From Cladorhizidae sp. MBARI D1340-BT2 (taxonomy: Eukaryota; Porifera; Demospongiae; Poecilosclerida; Cladorhizidae), in NCBI GenBank assembly GCA_028752905.1, contig JAQNBH010000010.1, positions 23,348,070 through 23,412,069 on the forward strand: a DNA stretch of 64,000 bases. Reading direction: 5' to 3'. A program made the position numbers and the translations under genes. This document shows positions 13,201 through 28,200 of the stretch, piece after piece; position 1 is the first letter of the stretch; each line of letters starts with the position of its first letter. Under the pieces are notes generated by a model, which was not told the DNA's origin, ran no database searches, and saw nothing but the letters and a program-made list of their open reading frames with translations.

Positions 13201-16200
13201 TAACCACACCCAGTCAAGAGGGTATAATATCTACTACCATAGTGGTAACCGCAGCGAACATTCCTACCATCATGACCACACCCAAAGCAGTTGTGACCGC
13301 ACCCGAAGTAAAGGGTATGTCATCCTATACCTTGCATGTGCAATGGGTAATGATTGTTATTGTAGTACATTGTATCTCTCAACGATAAATGTCATGTAGA
13401 GTAGCTTTAAAGAAATATGGTGGGTCTTATTTCTGTTGCAGTAGCATGCTAGTAGTGTAGAATGTTCTTCTTAAAATTGCATGAGGGAAAATGGGCAGCA
13501 AAACATTAGGGATAAAAAGTTCAACAAATAAAGACCTCCAAGGTTGTCAAACAACTATATTACAAAGCAATTGTGATTTTTCTAGATGGGTGGTTTTTTA
13601 ATTTTTACTGTTTTCTTAGTGGCTTTGAGTTTTCACTTTTGATTTTTTGACTGGTGATAACTTAAGTAACATTGAGTGAGTGATTCCTTAATACGATAGT
13701 AAACTCTCGTTGAAAAACTCACATATTTCTTACTGCCTTTTTGAAGTAAAGTTGGTTTGAAAAGCACTTTAGTTTGGTAGATTATCAAATAATCAGCCTA
13801 TTATACACTAGTTTATGTTCATTACTGCATATGTGACTGTATCACCTTTCTGGCATGAGGCTTGAGATTTCTGCATGATATCTGCAGAAGGAGAGCCCAG
13901 TTTAAATTGTTGTGTTCATTCTTAGGTCAGGACTAATAATTTACATTGGGAGATGTGAAAGTTCTCTCTGCCACTCTCTAAAGGTGTTGACATGTTATTT
14001 ATTGAACATAAAACATACAAAAAAGTTCAGTAAGTACAAACAAAAATTAATCCCTTACCACTATCTCCCTTTTCTTAGTGAGCACAAAAATGGCTTGCTT
14101 TAACCAATTTACTACATCATGCTATGTCCATAGAAACTATTATATGATATAATATAGTCACTGCACTAACTTTCACCTTTCTTGAGACATTTGACTCGGG
14201 TGAAAGACATTGTAGAAGTGGGTCAGCCTTATCCACAGAGACCAGCCTACAACGTATGAGGCAGATGAGATAGCTGACTCATTTGGGAGTTTGTTTTTCT
14301 GTTTTGTTTTGTTTTTCCTTTCAAAACTCCTAGCCTTATCATTATTTTATTATAAGCCCTATATCTTCCACACTTGTTTTGTTTTTCAATGACTAGTGAG
14401 TGGTCAGAGCTATTGCTTATTTGCTTGCATATAATCATATATAACTGTGGCAGTTCTTAGCATATGTCAGTTGAAGTAAGTAACTACTGCCACTTCTAGC
14501 TGCAAACAAAACACTTGGCAGTTGTATTTTCTTGGTTTTACGATATTCAGGAGAAGACTGCATACAAATAAAAGTGTATATTGAAACTGATGTGGCAGAA
14601 GTGAAAGTGAGGATATCAACTGTACAAGTAATGATCGGTGCTGTGATAAGAGTGGGAGTGATGAACAAGATTAGGATGGAGCTGCTTTTATAGGAAGTGG
14701 AGGCAGTATGACTGCTCCAGACACAATGGGAGGCGATGGTATGGGTAATGGAAGTTATTGTGGTATAGGATGTGAGAAGAGTCCTGAAGTGCATCCTTTC
14801 AAATCCTGATTAATCTGAAGGGAAACCCCCCAAAATAAAAATTTCTATTTCTCAAGATGATTTGACTACCACGTAAAAGTTAAAATCAGTTACTAGCTAC
14901 TTATTATAGCTTTTTCAATAAGGACAACATCTTTAAGTCTATCAGCTATATAGTCAAGTTCACAATCTGGAAAAAAAATTGGAGTAGAATAAGTAGTTGG
15001 TCTATAGTGAAAACTTGGGGTGAAACTGGTTGTTTGTTAAAAATTTACGTCAACAAAGCTAACAGTACCTGGTCTCTAATCTCTAGATGTCTCTCAGACA
15101 TCCATGAAGTGCAATGTTTGATGTACTTCCCAGCTACAGAAGAGGTGACAAATAGACTATTTGTAGCTAGCTTAAAATTCAGTAAATAGCTAGCTATGCA
15201 CTTTAAACTAACAGGGCTTGCAGTGTCACAGCAGCCTAATTAGCAAACAAATTCTACAAAAGAAGTAGGTTAAAACACAATCTTGCTAGCATGATAATAG
15301 TAGGTTAGATTAAATATTGGCAACTCCAGTCTATGGATCAAGATTGTTAATACTTTGAAGAGGTCTGTGTGGGTTTGTAATATTCCTGTAGCCATGGAGA
15401 ATGCAATGATGCATGCTGAACTTACTTACCTTTCATGAGCAATTTCCTGAAGTATTCTCTCAAAAATTGCATACAAGTAAAAATAAAAGTAAAATAAAAA
15501 ATGCTGTCTCAGCAACTAAAATTATGCATATGTGACCTTATCTGAGTAAAGATTCAATTATTCACATACATCTTGTTATGATGGGTTATGTTGTATTTTA
15601 TATATATTGTTCTATTTTTAATATAACCCCTGTCCGCAGACTGTTCAAGAACACACACTTCCTCACTCACTCACACACACACACACACAAACACACAAGC
15701 ACACACGCACATTCAAACACACAATCAGTGAGACAGAGAGACAAATATGCAGACAGACAGACATATTCACACACACACAACGACAGATACACACACACAC
15801 ATCACACTGCTTATAGTAGTAATATTGTTTGCTCTCATATTCATGTCTAATGAGAACATTACAATGAGTGGCTCACTTCCAACCAAACTCTTGCTGCACA
15901 TATGGAGTAGCAAAAAAGGTTGCAATGCTGCTGGTAGGTACACATTCTAAATAAAGTCTTAAAATACACAGAGATAATTAATACTGAGAATATTCATGCT
16001 ACCATAAGCACACCCACAACATGTATATCCATATACTTCCAACAGTGATGACAACCCCCGTAACCATGTTGAGCTCACCTACAACATTGATGACCAGCAT
16101 GATGAACATTCCCCCAACTGTGAAAACATCTGCAATGATAATGATCACATCCACAACAGTATTGGTCACACACCCAATAGTGGTATCTACACCCACAGCA

Positions 16201-19200
16201 GTGCTTACGATGCTCTCAGCAGATATAACAACACCCAGTCAAGAGGGTATAATATCTACTACCATGGTGGTAACCGCAGTGAACATTCCTACCACCATGA
16301 CTACACCCAAACCAGTTGTGACCGCACCCGGATTAACGGGTATGTCATCCTACCATGCATGTACAATGAATAATGATTGTTATTGTATTACATTGTATCT
16401 CTCAACGATTAATGTCATGTAGAGTAGCTGGAGAGAAAGATGGTCGGTCTTATTTCTGTTGCAGTAGCATGCTAGTAGTGTAGAATGTGCTTCTTAAAAT
16501 TGCATGAGGGAAAATGCACAGCAAAACATTAGGGATACAAATAAAGACCTCCAAGGTTGTCAAACAACTATATTACAAAGCAATTGAGATCGGTGTTTTT
16601 TGCATTTTTACTGTTTTCTTAGTGGCTTTGAGTTTTCACTTGATTTTTTGACTGGTAATAACTTAATTAACATTGAGTAAGTGATTCTCTAATATGATAG
16701 TAAACTCTCGTTGGAACACTCACAAATTTCTTACTGCCTTTTTGAAGTAAAGTTGGTTTGAAAAGCACTTTAGTTTGGTAGATTATCAAATAATCAGCCA
16801 ATTTTACACTGGCCTAATAGTTTATGTTCATTACTGCATGTGTGACTGTATCACCTTTCTGGCATGTAGCCTTGAGATTTCTGCATTATTTCTGCAGAAG
16901 GAGAGCCCAGTTTAAATTGTTGTGTTCATTCTTAGGTCAGGACTAATAAGTTAAAATGGAGATGTGAAAGTTCTCTCTGCTACTCTCTGAAGGTGTTGAC
17001 ATTTTATTTATTGAACATAAACCGACAAAAAAGTTCAATTAGTACAAACAAAAATTAATACCTAACCGCTATCTCCCTTTTCTTAGTGAGCTCAAAAATG
17101 GCTTGCTTTAACCAATTTACTACATCATACTATGTCTACATAGAAACTATTATATGATATGACATAGTCACAGCACTAATCTTCACCTTTCTTGAGACAT
17201 TCAACTCGGGTGAAAGACACTGTAGAGGTTGGTCAGAGTTGACCACAGAGGCAAACCTATAACAAGAGGCAGATGATAGTAGACTTCAATCACAGATACT
17301 AACCTATAACTAGCATGATGCATATGAGATAGCAGACAGCGGCAAGCCTATTATCATGAGGGAAATGAAGCAGATTTTAATCACAGAATACAAGCTTATA
17401 ACTAGCATGGGGCAGATGAGAGCTGATATTAAACACAGAGGCAAACATATAACTTTCCTATAAGAACAGACTTTATCCACGGAGTCACGTCTACATATAG
17501 CATGAAGTAGATAAGAACAGACTTTATCCACGTAGTCAAGTCTACATATAGCATGAAGCAGATAAGAACAGACTTTATCCACGGAGGCAAGTCTACATAT
17601 AGCATGAAGAAGATAAGAACAGACCTTATCCACGGAGACAAGTCTACATATAGCTTGAAGCAGACTTTATCCACAGAGTCAAGTCTAAATATAGCATGGA
17701 GCAGATGAGATAGCCGACTCATTTGGCATTTGCTGAGTTTCATTTTATGTTAGTTTGGTTTGGTTCTTTCAGAACTCCTAGCCTATAGCTTCCACTCTTG
17801 TTTTATTTTTCAATGACTAGTGGTCAGAGCTAATGCTCATATGCTTGCATATAATGATATATAAGACAGGCAGTTTTTAGCATTTGCCAATTGCTGACTC
17901 ATTTGGTTACAATTTGAAATCCTTCCAGTCCCTATTCTTATTCCTGGTCAAACCTTCAAAAAGAAATATTCACATTCAATTATGTAGGCTAAAACCAGAA
18001 GAAGAGTGGGTCATTATCAAAAAAGTGCTAACATAGATACCTGCCTTTTTAATACCAAATCTGTTAGCTATAATATTAAGGAATAATATTTAATACTGTA
18101 CCTACAGAGTTTATTTGTATTAAGGAGAAATACTTTACATGTAGTCAATTGTATGTATTAAAAAGTGCCTATGGTCTGAACATTTTATGGAGTATGTGTA
18201 ACTATATGTCTGTGTACAGAATTCACATCAGCACAATTCAGTGAAGGTGATCCCGAGAAGAAACTGGATGACTTGATAAGCTTGTACAATGGAACACTCC
18301 CACAAACAATTAGTAATGTACGTAAGAGACAATGTGCTAGGTTTGTGCATACTATCCTAGATTTTGATGGGTGTGGTGATGGGGGTGGGAAACTCCATCA
18401 AATATGGTAAACTTTTTTTTTTTCAATAGGAATCTGCTTCGGTATACAGTTTTCCTAGTGAAACTCTAACCAGAATAATAAACTCTTAGCACATTCATCA
18501 CACTCTTTAACACATCAAATTTGGGTGAATCAGGTTAAAGTCAGCTCACAGTAGATCGACAGAAACACACTGGATTCACAACACACTGGATTCACATTGC
18601 ACTGAGTTGATGCAGGTTGAAGTCAGCCGAGAGTGTAACTCTATGGGGCAACACACTGGATTCACATCACACCGGGTTGACATACATTTGAAGTAACCAT
18701 ATCGTTGATGGACTAAATAATACCCCATTGAGTCAAGCTAACTTGGTTGACTATGATTCTATGGGAGAACTCATTAAATCAACATTACACAAGGTCAACA
18801 CAGATTAAATCATTGACTGAACCTTAAAATCATTTTTATATTGAGCTATAGCGGAATGTTGTACTCAAACTGGCTATAACCCATTTATCAGTTTAAACAC
18901 CATATGGTGGTTTCAAGATGCTATCAAGAAACTCGGTTGTATCTCAGGCCCTTTTTTAATTTAACTCTACCTTAATTGATCAGTGAATGCCAAAATATAA
19001 CTCTAGAAGCTGGGAAATCCCTAGTCCTTATCGTTGGGTTGCTAAGCTAAAATTAGAATACTGAATTGATGGTGTCCGGTATACCGCTAGGGAAGCGTTT
19101 GTGGTATTTTTTATATTGATTTCAGGCTGCCAGATGGGAAATTGAGAGATGAAAAAGGAAAATAAAATAAGTCACGTGTTGCATGTGAGAGCCTGGTTTG

Positions 19201-22200
19201 AACAATGATGAAGTCCAGACACTGAGCAAATAAATGTTAAGAGATAATTCTCTCGACACTGCCTGTTTCAGCAAAAAGACATAGAGATAATGAAGAAATC
19301 AATAAGGCTGTTCTTGGTAGGCCTAAACTATCTAGCAGTGAATAGAATCTATATCTGGAATTAAGCAGAAGAGAGCTCAGATCAAAGCATAATCCTTTCC
19401 CGAGATGTATGTGTGTGTTTGTGCAGGGTAGCCAGTTACTAATATCAATCATTTCTCTGGTATGGGTTACCAGCCAAGCAAATCTCTCAGTGCGGAACTG
19501 TTTGATAGCATCATCATTGAGCATTTCATTATCTAGTGCCAATAATCATCTGAAATCATTTGTGATTTGTTGCTAGGCAACCATTTTCAATAACCATAAT
19601 TATTCCATTTTCATTAGACATTTTTTTAGTGGTTCCTAAACTAGTATATAACACTTACCTTTACAGCTGCAGTCAAAAGCTACTAGAAATTTACCAATGA
19701 AAGAGTTAAGGGAGAACCAGACCATTTCTGCTCGTTTTCAAAATATGACTTGACTGTTATACTATGTTTCATGTTTCAGTTTGCCATTCTTGGGTTATGA
19801 TACTTTTTATGCTGCCCTTTCATTATATACCATTTGGGAAATAGAGGTGAGATTGATGAATAACATGGTATCTATAGAAGTGCATTGACGACATCTAAAT
19901 ATTTCTCTAACTCGGTCTTGGTACATAATTTTTTTAGCATCTCTAAAAACTCTTTTTTGTTCTATATACATAGCTATGAACAATCGAGATACATTTCAGT
20001 GTATGTGCTCTCTTCACCTGCCAGTTATGGGTTGTTGTTGTTTTTTAATTAGAAAATGATCACTATAATATATATTATGTGGTATATAGCAACACAAATG
20101 GTAAATTTAGCTGAGCAACAGTTAGAATGTAAAATGGTTTGTAAGTGTGTTTTTAATGACCTCGGTGTCACTGCAAGTAATTTAGCAATAGTTTATTGCA
20201 ACACCACTATCGGAGTATTATTGGAAATCACACAGAATGTGATATCCCAAATTATTGACAATGGATGAAGCTATGACATTAAAAATAAAACCACAAAAAT
20301 GAACAGGTCGTCCCATATACCAGAACAAATGATATTGGACCAGTAAATACGTGATTTCATCTTTGCTTTCCAGATTGTGATTGAATCTGCTGCAGATACC
20401 ATTATCAACATATCAAGGGTGAGGGTGCTATACTTTCAAGTACGTCACATGAGCAACACATTATTATCACATGAGAAGAATGTTCACATGGTAAAAGTTC
20501 TTATAATTATGTACTGATCGTTGGAAGGTCATAATCATGTGATCATTACAATATTGCAATATACAAATCTTGGAAACCCCTACATATCACCTGAAATCAA
20601 TCAACTAAATTAAGTGTCAAATATCCAATATCCAAGTATGTGGTATGAGTCACATAGGCTACCAGCAACATATTGAAGTGGCTGATTATTATTAGAGATA
20701 GAGGGTTGGTCAAATGACTTGACAGGTCCCAATCAATTCTAGCCCAATTCCTGCTGTGCTAGTCAAGTCCCAATCACATTCCAAGAATAAATAATATTGC
20801 ATGTTCCAGAGAATGGAAAACACATATGCTATCGGGGTAAAGTGGGGGGAATTTAACTCTACACATCACAATATCAGGACAAAATTTAATTACTAGGCCT
20901 ACCTCATAAGAGCAGCTTAAACATTTGGTTGGTATCAGTATGTAGTTGCGTCTATTTTTGTGTTTTATCTCAGGTAGCTGATTCTAAAGCTGGTGGGCTC
21001 TTCTTGAAATTCTTGGATTCGTTTGCACTCAGAGGATATAATTCAAGTGACGGAAGAGTCTCTAATGAGATCTTAAGTAAGACAGTAATTATTAGCATGT
21101 TAGATTGTGTAATGCAGTTTTACTATATGTTACAAGGTGGTATGCTACATGATAACTCGTATCATAATCTGTCAAATAGTGTTATGTGGTGGGGGTAAAT
21201 GGTGACTCATTTTGTGCCACATGTTGAATGGTATAGCAAATTACAATTTTTTTATATTGGGAACATCATGCTTGAGCATTAGTACATACTAATTACCCTA
21301 TGCTCAAATACACATGAGGTCTGATCTTGTATTGGTTGCAAAACATTGGTCGCAATGAATTGGTGTGCTATATTTGAAGTTCTTTACTTGATTTTGTTAC
21401 AGAAGGGATTATGAAAGTTAGATCAAGACTGAGAGACACTTTTTTCGCAATGCGAGGTCTCTAACAATCTCTCGGTAAAATGCCTCCTCCTCATTTATTG
21501 ACATTGTTGGAGAGTATACTTGTTGTTGAATATTGGGGGTTATAATTTATAATTTACAAATAATTTACAAATTTATGGATGAAGTTCATAACTTTGGTCA
21601 AAGTAAACATTCAATGCATATTGAATGTGAGCTGATGTTGATATTGTGAATATTTTAAAGCAACTTCGAGCACACTATGTAACAAACTGGTTTATTGCAA
21701 TGATATGATATAGGTGAAGTGAAAGCATAGCTAACCATCATATTATACACAGTCTTAGAAAAGCAACTAACCTTTAGAAAACAATTATTTATCCTGGAAA
21801 TACCACCATTTCTGATTATGCTGATTTTACAAGTTAAAAGTGCATAATCACAAATCACCTGAATGTGTATGAGTTTGGTCCCAAGCCATTCATTTAGTGT
21901 GTTTCATGTTTGAATTCATTCCGGTTTGAAAGGACTGGAGGAGGCCATTTGGAGATTGTATTTCCATGCCATACGAAGAGTACCTCAGTATGCACCAACC
22001 ATGAGTGCTGGAACTAACTAATAGTTGGCATAGATGATCAACAACAAAAATGTTCTCAATAGTGAGATGAAAATAAAATAATGCATATGGTGGAAGTACA
22101 GTTACAATACACTCAAGGGAAGATTCCCTATAATGGTCTGATCCCTCTTTCAAAATGGCAGATGCTATCACAAGGCCGGTATCTGACCACAACACATCTT

Positions 22201-25200
22201 GGCAGCTTCTTGTCATCCTAAACCATGAAATCTTAAAGCATGGTTTCAGCTAAATCCTAAAGTCAGTTGATTCCTAAAGCAAGGTTTCATCTTAATCCAG
22301 AACCATGGTTTCAGCTCCTAAACTATGTACTTGTTCAGCCAACTCTTTTTAAACTGCCATTTCTTAGCTTTGAAGGCATGTGTGAGGAATTTACACCCTT
22401 TGGTTGGAATGAAATGTTTTTTGAGAATTAATTTCTCATTATTGCTGAGGTTTCTCAGGGATTTTAGTTGTACCTAAGTCTCCCGAATGTACATCAGGAT
22501 GAATTTCACTTGAATCTGAAGCCAAAACACCACTGCTTCCTCTTATACCACTCTCTTCAACATTAACAACTGAAGCAAAACACCACCTCTTCCTCCTATA
22601 CCACTCTCTTCAACATCAACAACTGAAGCAAAACATCACTGCTTCCTCCTATATCACTCTCTTCAACATCAACAATAGAATTAGTACATATGCCATGACT
22701 ATCCTTGCTGCTACTCACCAACACAACTGCACTCCTTTTAGCATAAGCTACGAGAGAGTTAGACTGGTTATCTTCTGATGAAGAATCAGCACCACTCCAC
22801 ACTGAATGGGATGTTGAATCAGAGAGGCACTGCAATAACTGCCACCAGGTAGTGCTGAGGTTCCAGAACTAAAGTAGTCAATAAATAAATCTGGTCATGT
22901 TACATCAATCTGTCTCATAGGTATTATACTTAGCTATAGCTTACTTCTTGCTAGAAAAATATTGCCGTCACGGTCTTGGCTATTAACTTTACAGGAGGTT
23001 CTCTTGAGATAGAGGCCCTTTTAGACATTAGCTGACTCAACTGGTGCAAGATATATTACCTCAAACACATGTACTCCTCATTTTCTCATTTTGTGCTAAG
23101 TGTTGATTAGGTGTTGATTAAAGTTGCTAATGCGTGTTGTATTTTACCTGTTGCCTCATAAATATTATTAAGCTAAAAAAGAAGAAAAAAGCATAATGAA
23201 TATCATTAACTTGGAGGGGGGACTTCAGTCACCAAGGTCCCCCCCCCCCCCCCCCCCCCCCCCCAACCTGGATCCGCCCATGGAGTAGGAAGGTGTATGC
23301 ATGGAGAGGGTGTGTGCATGTGCATATGTTATGAATGTACAGGTTGATGTGTCGTGAATGAATTTATGTTTGTTTGTGTTTAGCTAATAATTTTTTTAAT
23401 ATGGAACAGTGACGGGTTGAATATAGCAAACTGAGAATTGAAGTTACCCAGTTAGACTCTTAACCAGAGTTGTGGTGCAGTGTGAGAGGATGGGACAGAA
23501 TTTTAATGGCTGGACTACCAGAATTTGTTAGCATACCATAGCTAATATAAGCCAGTAGTTATTATAATAATTGCAATACATCCTGATATGTAGCTTTGGT
23601 CGTTAGAGAGGTTTTGTCTGATGAATACAAGAACCCTGACCTGCAACTGAAGATGTTGCAAGAACCTGAGGGGTCAATATCCATTCCAGGGGAACTACTC
23701 TCTGCATTTGCTTCGATGGGTAGAGGTAAACACAATTTAATGATATGTGAGTGAAGGTCATATTTGAACCTCAAACTATTTTGATTAGTTACTTAATTGT
23801 GATAGCTGTGAAATTTTAACTGCATTACCTGCAGAGAGTATTCTGCAATAAGCATGACCATGCACTTTTCTTATTTATAACATTCCTTCTCTCTCCCAAA
23901 GATCTGCCATCTCTAAGATATTTTTCCACCCACTCCACACAATAATGGTATTATACATGCAGTAGTCGATTTGGTGGAGATGGAGGATTTTTGCTCCTTC
24001 TATGACCATGCATATCTTTGTAGGAATTCGTGTTGCTTCTTATATCTTCAAGAACCTTTCAGGTGTTTTTCCAATAGACACAGAGGATAACAACACAAAG
24101 TACGTAGGTTTATGGACTGCTATTTATAATCTATATGTATATATAAAGTTGAAAATCTGTTTTGTTTGTTTGTATGTATGTATGTCTGTGTGAGGTGTGT
24201 ATGGCCTATGCCTGGCCAAATACCTGAACTGATTTGAACCTAACTTGCGTCGAGGTTGGACCAGGGAGTGTTTCAAAAATGGTGTGGATATAAATATCGT
24301 CGTTTGGGAAAATATAACTCGTAAATTTCCATGGGATCATCACGCCAAATTTTCATTCTCCTGATTTCTACCCACCCATTTCAACTATGGAAACATAAGG
24401 CACAATTTCGTATAAACAACGTCGACCATTTCAAGAGAAGCATGAAGCTAAAATATGGACAGTTTTCAAATTTAATGTGTTTTAGTCGTGGCTATCACGA
24501 TGTCTACTACTGCATCTGAGTGGTAGCCATAGGAGATTAGCTAGTATGTGAATGAGAACATGATAATGTCAATGACAGATTTGCAGTAATAGTCGATAAA
24601 GACAGTACATTGCTTCTAATTCTTCAACCTCTACTGCTATAGACTTTGAGCAAAGCGATATTATTGGTATCAGGGCCTTTGCGATCATGCAGTTCATTTT
24701 CAGGCTGAAAATACTTGTGAAGAGTTCATGGCAAACTCTGGTTTTGACAGTAGTGACTAGAGCACAAAATAGTCAGCTAACACACAAGACATGTAGCCCA
24801 CATGCAAAATTTCCATTTTCTTTTGATCTCTCTAATGTTTTACTAATTTATTGTCAAAAATCGTGAGATAAATTTTTGTTGTTGACTCCAGCCACAAAAT
24901 ATAACAACTAAAAAATTCCAATAACCTTCTAGTATAAACTGTTTGTATATAAATGTGTGTAACAATCAATGTAAGCGGTGCTGTTTGTTGTCTAGGCCAA
25001 AACCTCCAATTTTCCTTAATAGAGATGTAGACATATGTCCATGTCTAATTATAACTTATATGCTTAATTTTGCAACAATAATTATTAGGCTAGGATCAGC
25101 TGTTGTGTCATCCACTCTGGGCTGCATGGGAAGAAGTTGTAACTCCAGTGATTACACCTTGAAAAATCCAGTTATAATTGAAATTCGGCATTTTAGTGAT

Positions 25201-28200
25201 CTCGTGAGTTAAGCCAAAACTAGGCACTTGCACACATGCACCTCATTTCTTGTTGTTGCTGTTGTTATTGTTTTTTCTTTTATTCAGAGTGATAAGGTGA
25301 TACCAGTTTGCTTCTTTTTGGATTTAAAAAAGTAAGTCTTAGAGGAACTAACCATGGGTGTCACAAAGACATGACCATAAGCCTCAATCTTTAATTAAAT
25401 CTCTCAGTGATTTCAGATGATTTCTCATTCACATAAACAGATCTTTACTTACAAAGTCAGACATGCCCAATGTCAGATTTTGCGTGGGAAAAATCAATGG
25501 CAATGGGTTTCAGCCACTAGAGACTGCCAGCACAGCTTGAATCCTTGCTCTGTCAGACTTCTCACATTCAATTATTACGAGTCCTTGAAGGAAGTTGCAA
25601 CTGACCTATAGTTAACAATAGAAAATAGAACATAATGTATAGGTAGATGAAAATTTAGCAGTGAAAGTGGAGGTGTTGCTTTCTTCAAACTAGCTATAAA
25701 GTAGTATGATCTTTTTAAATAGATTTAAATATATATATAAAATGACAAAATAATGAGTATATCTATGAATGCCTGTTAAATTATTGATGCTCAAAGAGAT
25801 GGAGAGGAGAGTAGGCAAACTTACTAAGCAGAGAAACCTGTGGTGTATGTAAGGGGGGGGCTGGGAGTTTGGGGGGAGGGGGCATGCTGCTTCCACAAAT
25901 GTGGTAGAGTATATGCTAATATTTATGAAATACACAGATCATGAGATGATCATGCATATAGTTAACAAAGTAACAGACATAATGTGTTTTGATATCTGCA
26001 GTTAACAACAATAAACAAGTTAGAAAGTGTTCAAAAGTGCTGGAGAACTCGAAGGTCACACTTGCTATAGTCCTCCACCACTCAACTATAATATACAGAA
26101 ACTAGAAAACAAGCAAACAAAGAAATTAAAATCATTTGAAAAACAAAGCAATTTAAAAACCAACAGTTAAACAAGACTCAACCTATGTAGACCACAACCA
26201 GATCATGACTCTTTCTCATTTAAAGTGGTTTACCCCACTATCACACTGAGTGCAATCTTGTTTCTACAGGTCAACGCAATATAGTTTTTTAATGAAACAT
26301 TTAGGTGATAGTTGAATCCGATTCTCCATCTCTTATTTAGTGATTTTAATAGTGAATATATATATATTTATATATATAATATGAAAACATAATAAGTTGC
26401 ATTTTTTAACAAATCTGCTAATCTGTGGTAAGAAATTAAAAGCTAATGTGTTACATCATGCTCCATTTACAACAAAATGTGCGGCAAGGAAATAAATTCA
26501 GGAGCACCTCTTTTCTTCAGAGTGAAGGAATTCAAATGTAGGATTGTATAAGAATGCAGAAGTGGAGAAAATGGAGACATCTTTTTAATTTTGACATTTA
26601 CCTCTACCATCAACTCATTCATCCTTATCTTCCTCTCACCCTCTTCCCCTCCTACTCTCTCCATTTCCTCCCACTCCTGTCACTACTACACCCTCCACAT
26701 GCCACAGAAATCTTTGGTCATCTAGAGGTTGTAACCGCAACTCTACATTGTCCAACTCTTCCTTCTCCGTCTGTGAGTGTAATCACCTTACCCACTTTGC
26801 CATCTTGCTTAGTCCTGGTATAGAGGTAAGCATGATATTGTTGACTAGCAGATTTGTACATACATGCATAAATACATACAAACATACACACATGCATACA
26901 CATTTTAGTAATACATGCTAATTAATTAATAATTTAACTATTTAGGAATCCTATGTACTGTTTCTCCTTACTGTTCCTCATTAATGTTATAGCAGGTATA
27001 TCTACAGAGAGAATACAACTAGACAACTATTACATTAAAACTTTGCTAAAGTTGGCACATTGAAACCTAACCCAACAAATAAGGTGACAGAGAACTGTAC
27101 TCTAATAAAAGAACACTGTAGTTACTGAAGTAGTAATGTTCGCATTGTTGACATTAAGTTCAACGAAAATACAAGGAGAAGAATGTTTGTGGCCATATTA
27201 GAACAAGTTGGAGACAAATTTATTGCCTGTTGCACTAGAGCTTATTTGATAGCGGTGTAGTAAACACTCTCTCATCCAAGCCAAGCTCAATTGAACTGTT
27301 GGTACCTTATATATTCATGCAAAGTACAGACAGTATATCAAGCAGTTACCTTATTGCTGTAGTCATCTGATTGGCTGTAATGTTATTCCTTATAGGGAAC
27401 TGTCTGAGCTGAGTAGATAAACTAGAGTCTTCTCAGCTAGGAGAGTCCCCTCTGTATTGTATGATTATCAAGATACATTCTCTAATTATTTTATCAGAAG
27501 TGATAGAATTAGCACAGGGACTGAGCCAAGATCAGATATCAGACAGAGAGGCCGGGGTTGTGGGTTAGCTATACAGTACAAGGCTAACCATAACAGGAAG
27601 TGTAATCATCGAGTATAATCATGGAAAAATATTGTCCACCGAGACATATATTCAATTCATCAGACGGAGCAATAAACACTGTCCTTATAATTATGTGTGT
27701 ATGAGATGCAACATCAAAATTTTGCTCTTGTGCTTATTTATATCACCACTGGATGGTTAAATGTAACGACAAAACCAAGTTAAACAAACACAGCTAAGTA
27801 AAAATTAGAGCTAGAAATGAGGAGGTAGAGCAAGTTGTGTAGAAACTTGGGAACTGAGGAGAGCTAGGCTATGGAAAATCAAACATGTGTGTGCATAGCT
27901 TACTCAATATACAGAGCTATAAATGACTTTGCATGTGTATCAGTTTAATTCTATGTTTTATCTTTCCATTCATTGTCATATGCCTACACTCAACACTCCA
28001 TGTTTGAACATTGCTAGTAACAGACCAAAAAATAAAATGACCATTGTAGTCTTTTCCCTCTATAGCAAGCTAGAAAGAAAAAATGTGTCGAAGATTCTGT
28101 TTACCTGATTCACTTTAGGCGAATAACATATCAACGCTACTTATTTGATAGAGCTCTCAGCAATGAAGAAGGTAACTTGGTACTTTGTCACATGTCTTTA

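Larger units (their letters stand above)
12086..15102. repeat. Tandem array unit 4
   Basis: This is the fourth direct repeat unit. It has the CA/ACAG tract, an intact 294-bp Thr-rich exon at 13021-13314, a minisatellite reduced to about one unit near 14230-14280, and a degenerate copy of the acidic ORF ending at the same TCCTGATTAATC text that was the MITE target in unit 2. Confidence 0.8.
15103..17900. repeat. Tandem array unit 5 (last, receptor-proximal)
   Basis: This is the fifth unit, closest to the receptor exons. It carries the last Thr-rich exon (16046-16339) and the most expanded minisatellite (17225-17715). Similarity to the other units fades after about 17890, before the acidic ORF block, so this unit is truncated on its right. 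Confidence 0.75.

Noticed and set aside
1755..17715. CRISPR-like array in the minisatellites
   Set aside because: The repeats lack unique equal-length spacers, and the DNA is eukaryotic; these are ordinary tandem minisatellites.
19237..19542. Minus-strand 101-residue ORF in receptor intron 1
   Set aside because: No recognised motif and no supporting splice or paralogue evidence.
25427..25611. ORF reading [18 protein letters not shown] between receptor exons 7 and 8 as an extra GPS exon
   Set aside because: Its phase does not join exon 7 to exon 8, while exon 7 joins exon 8 directly to give a complete GPS.
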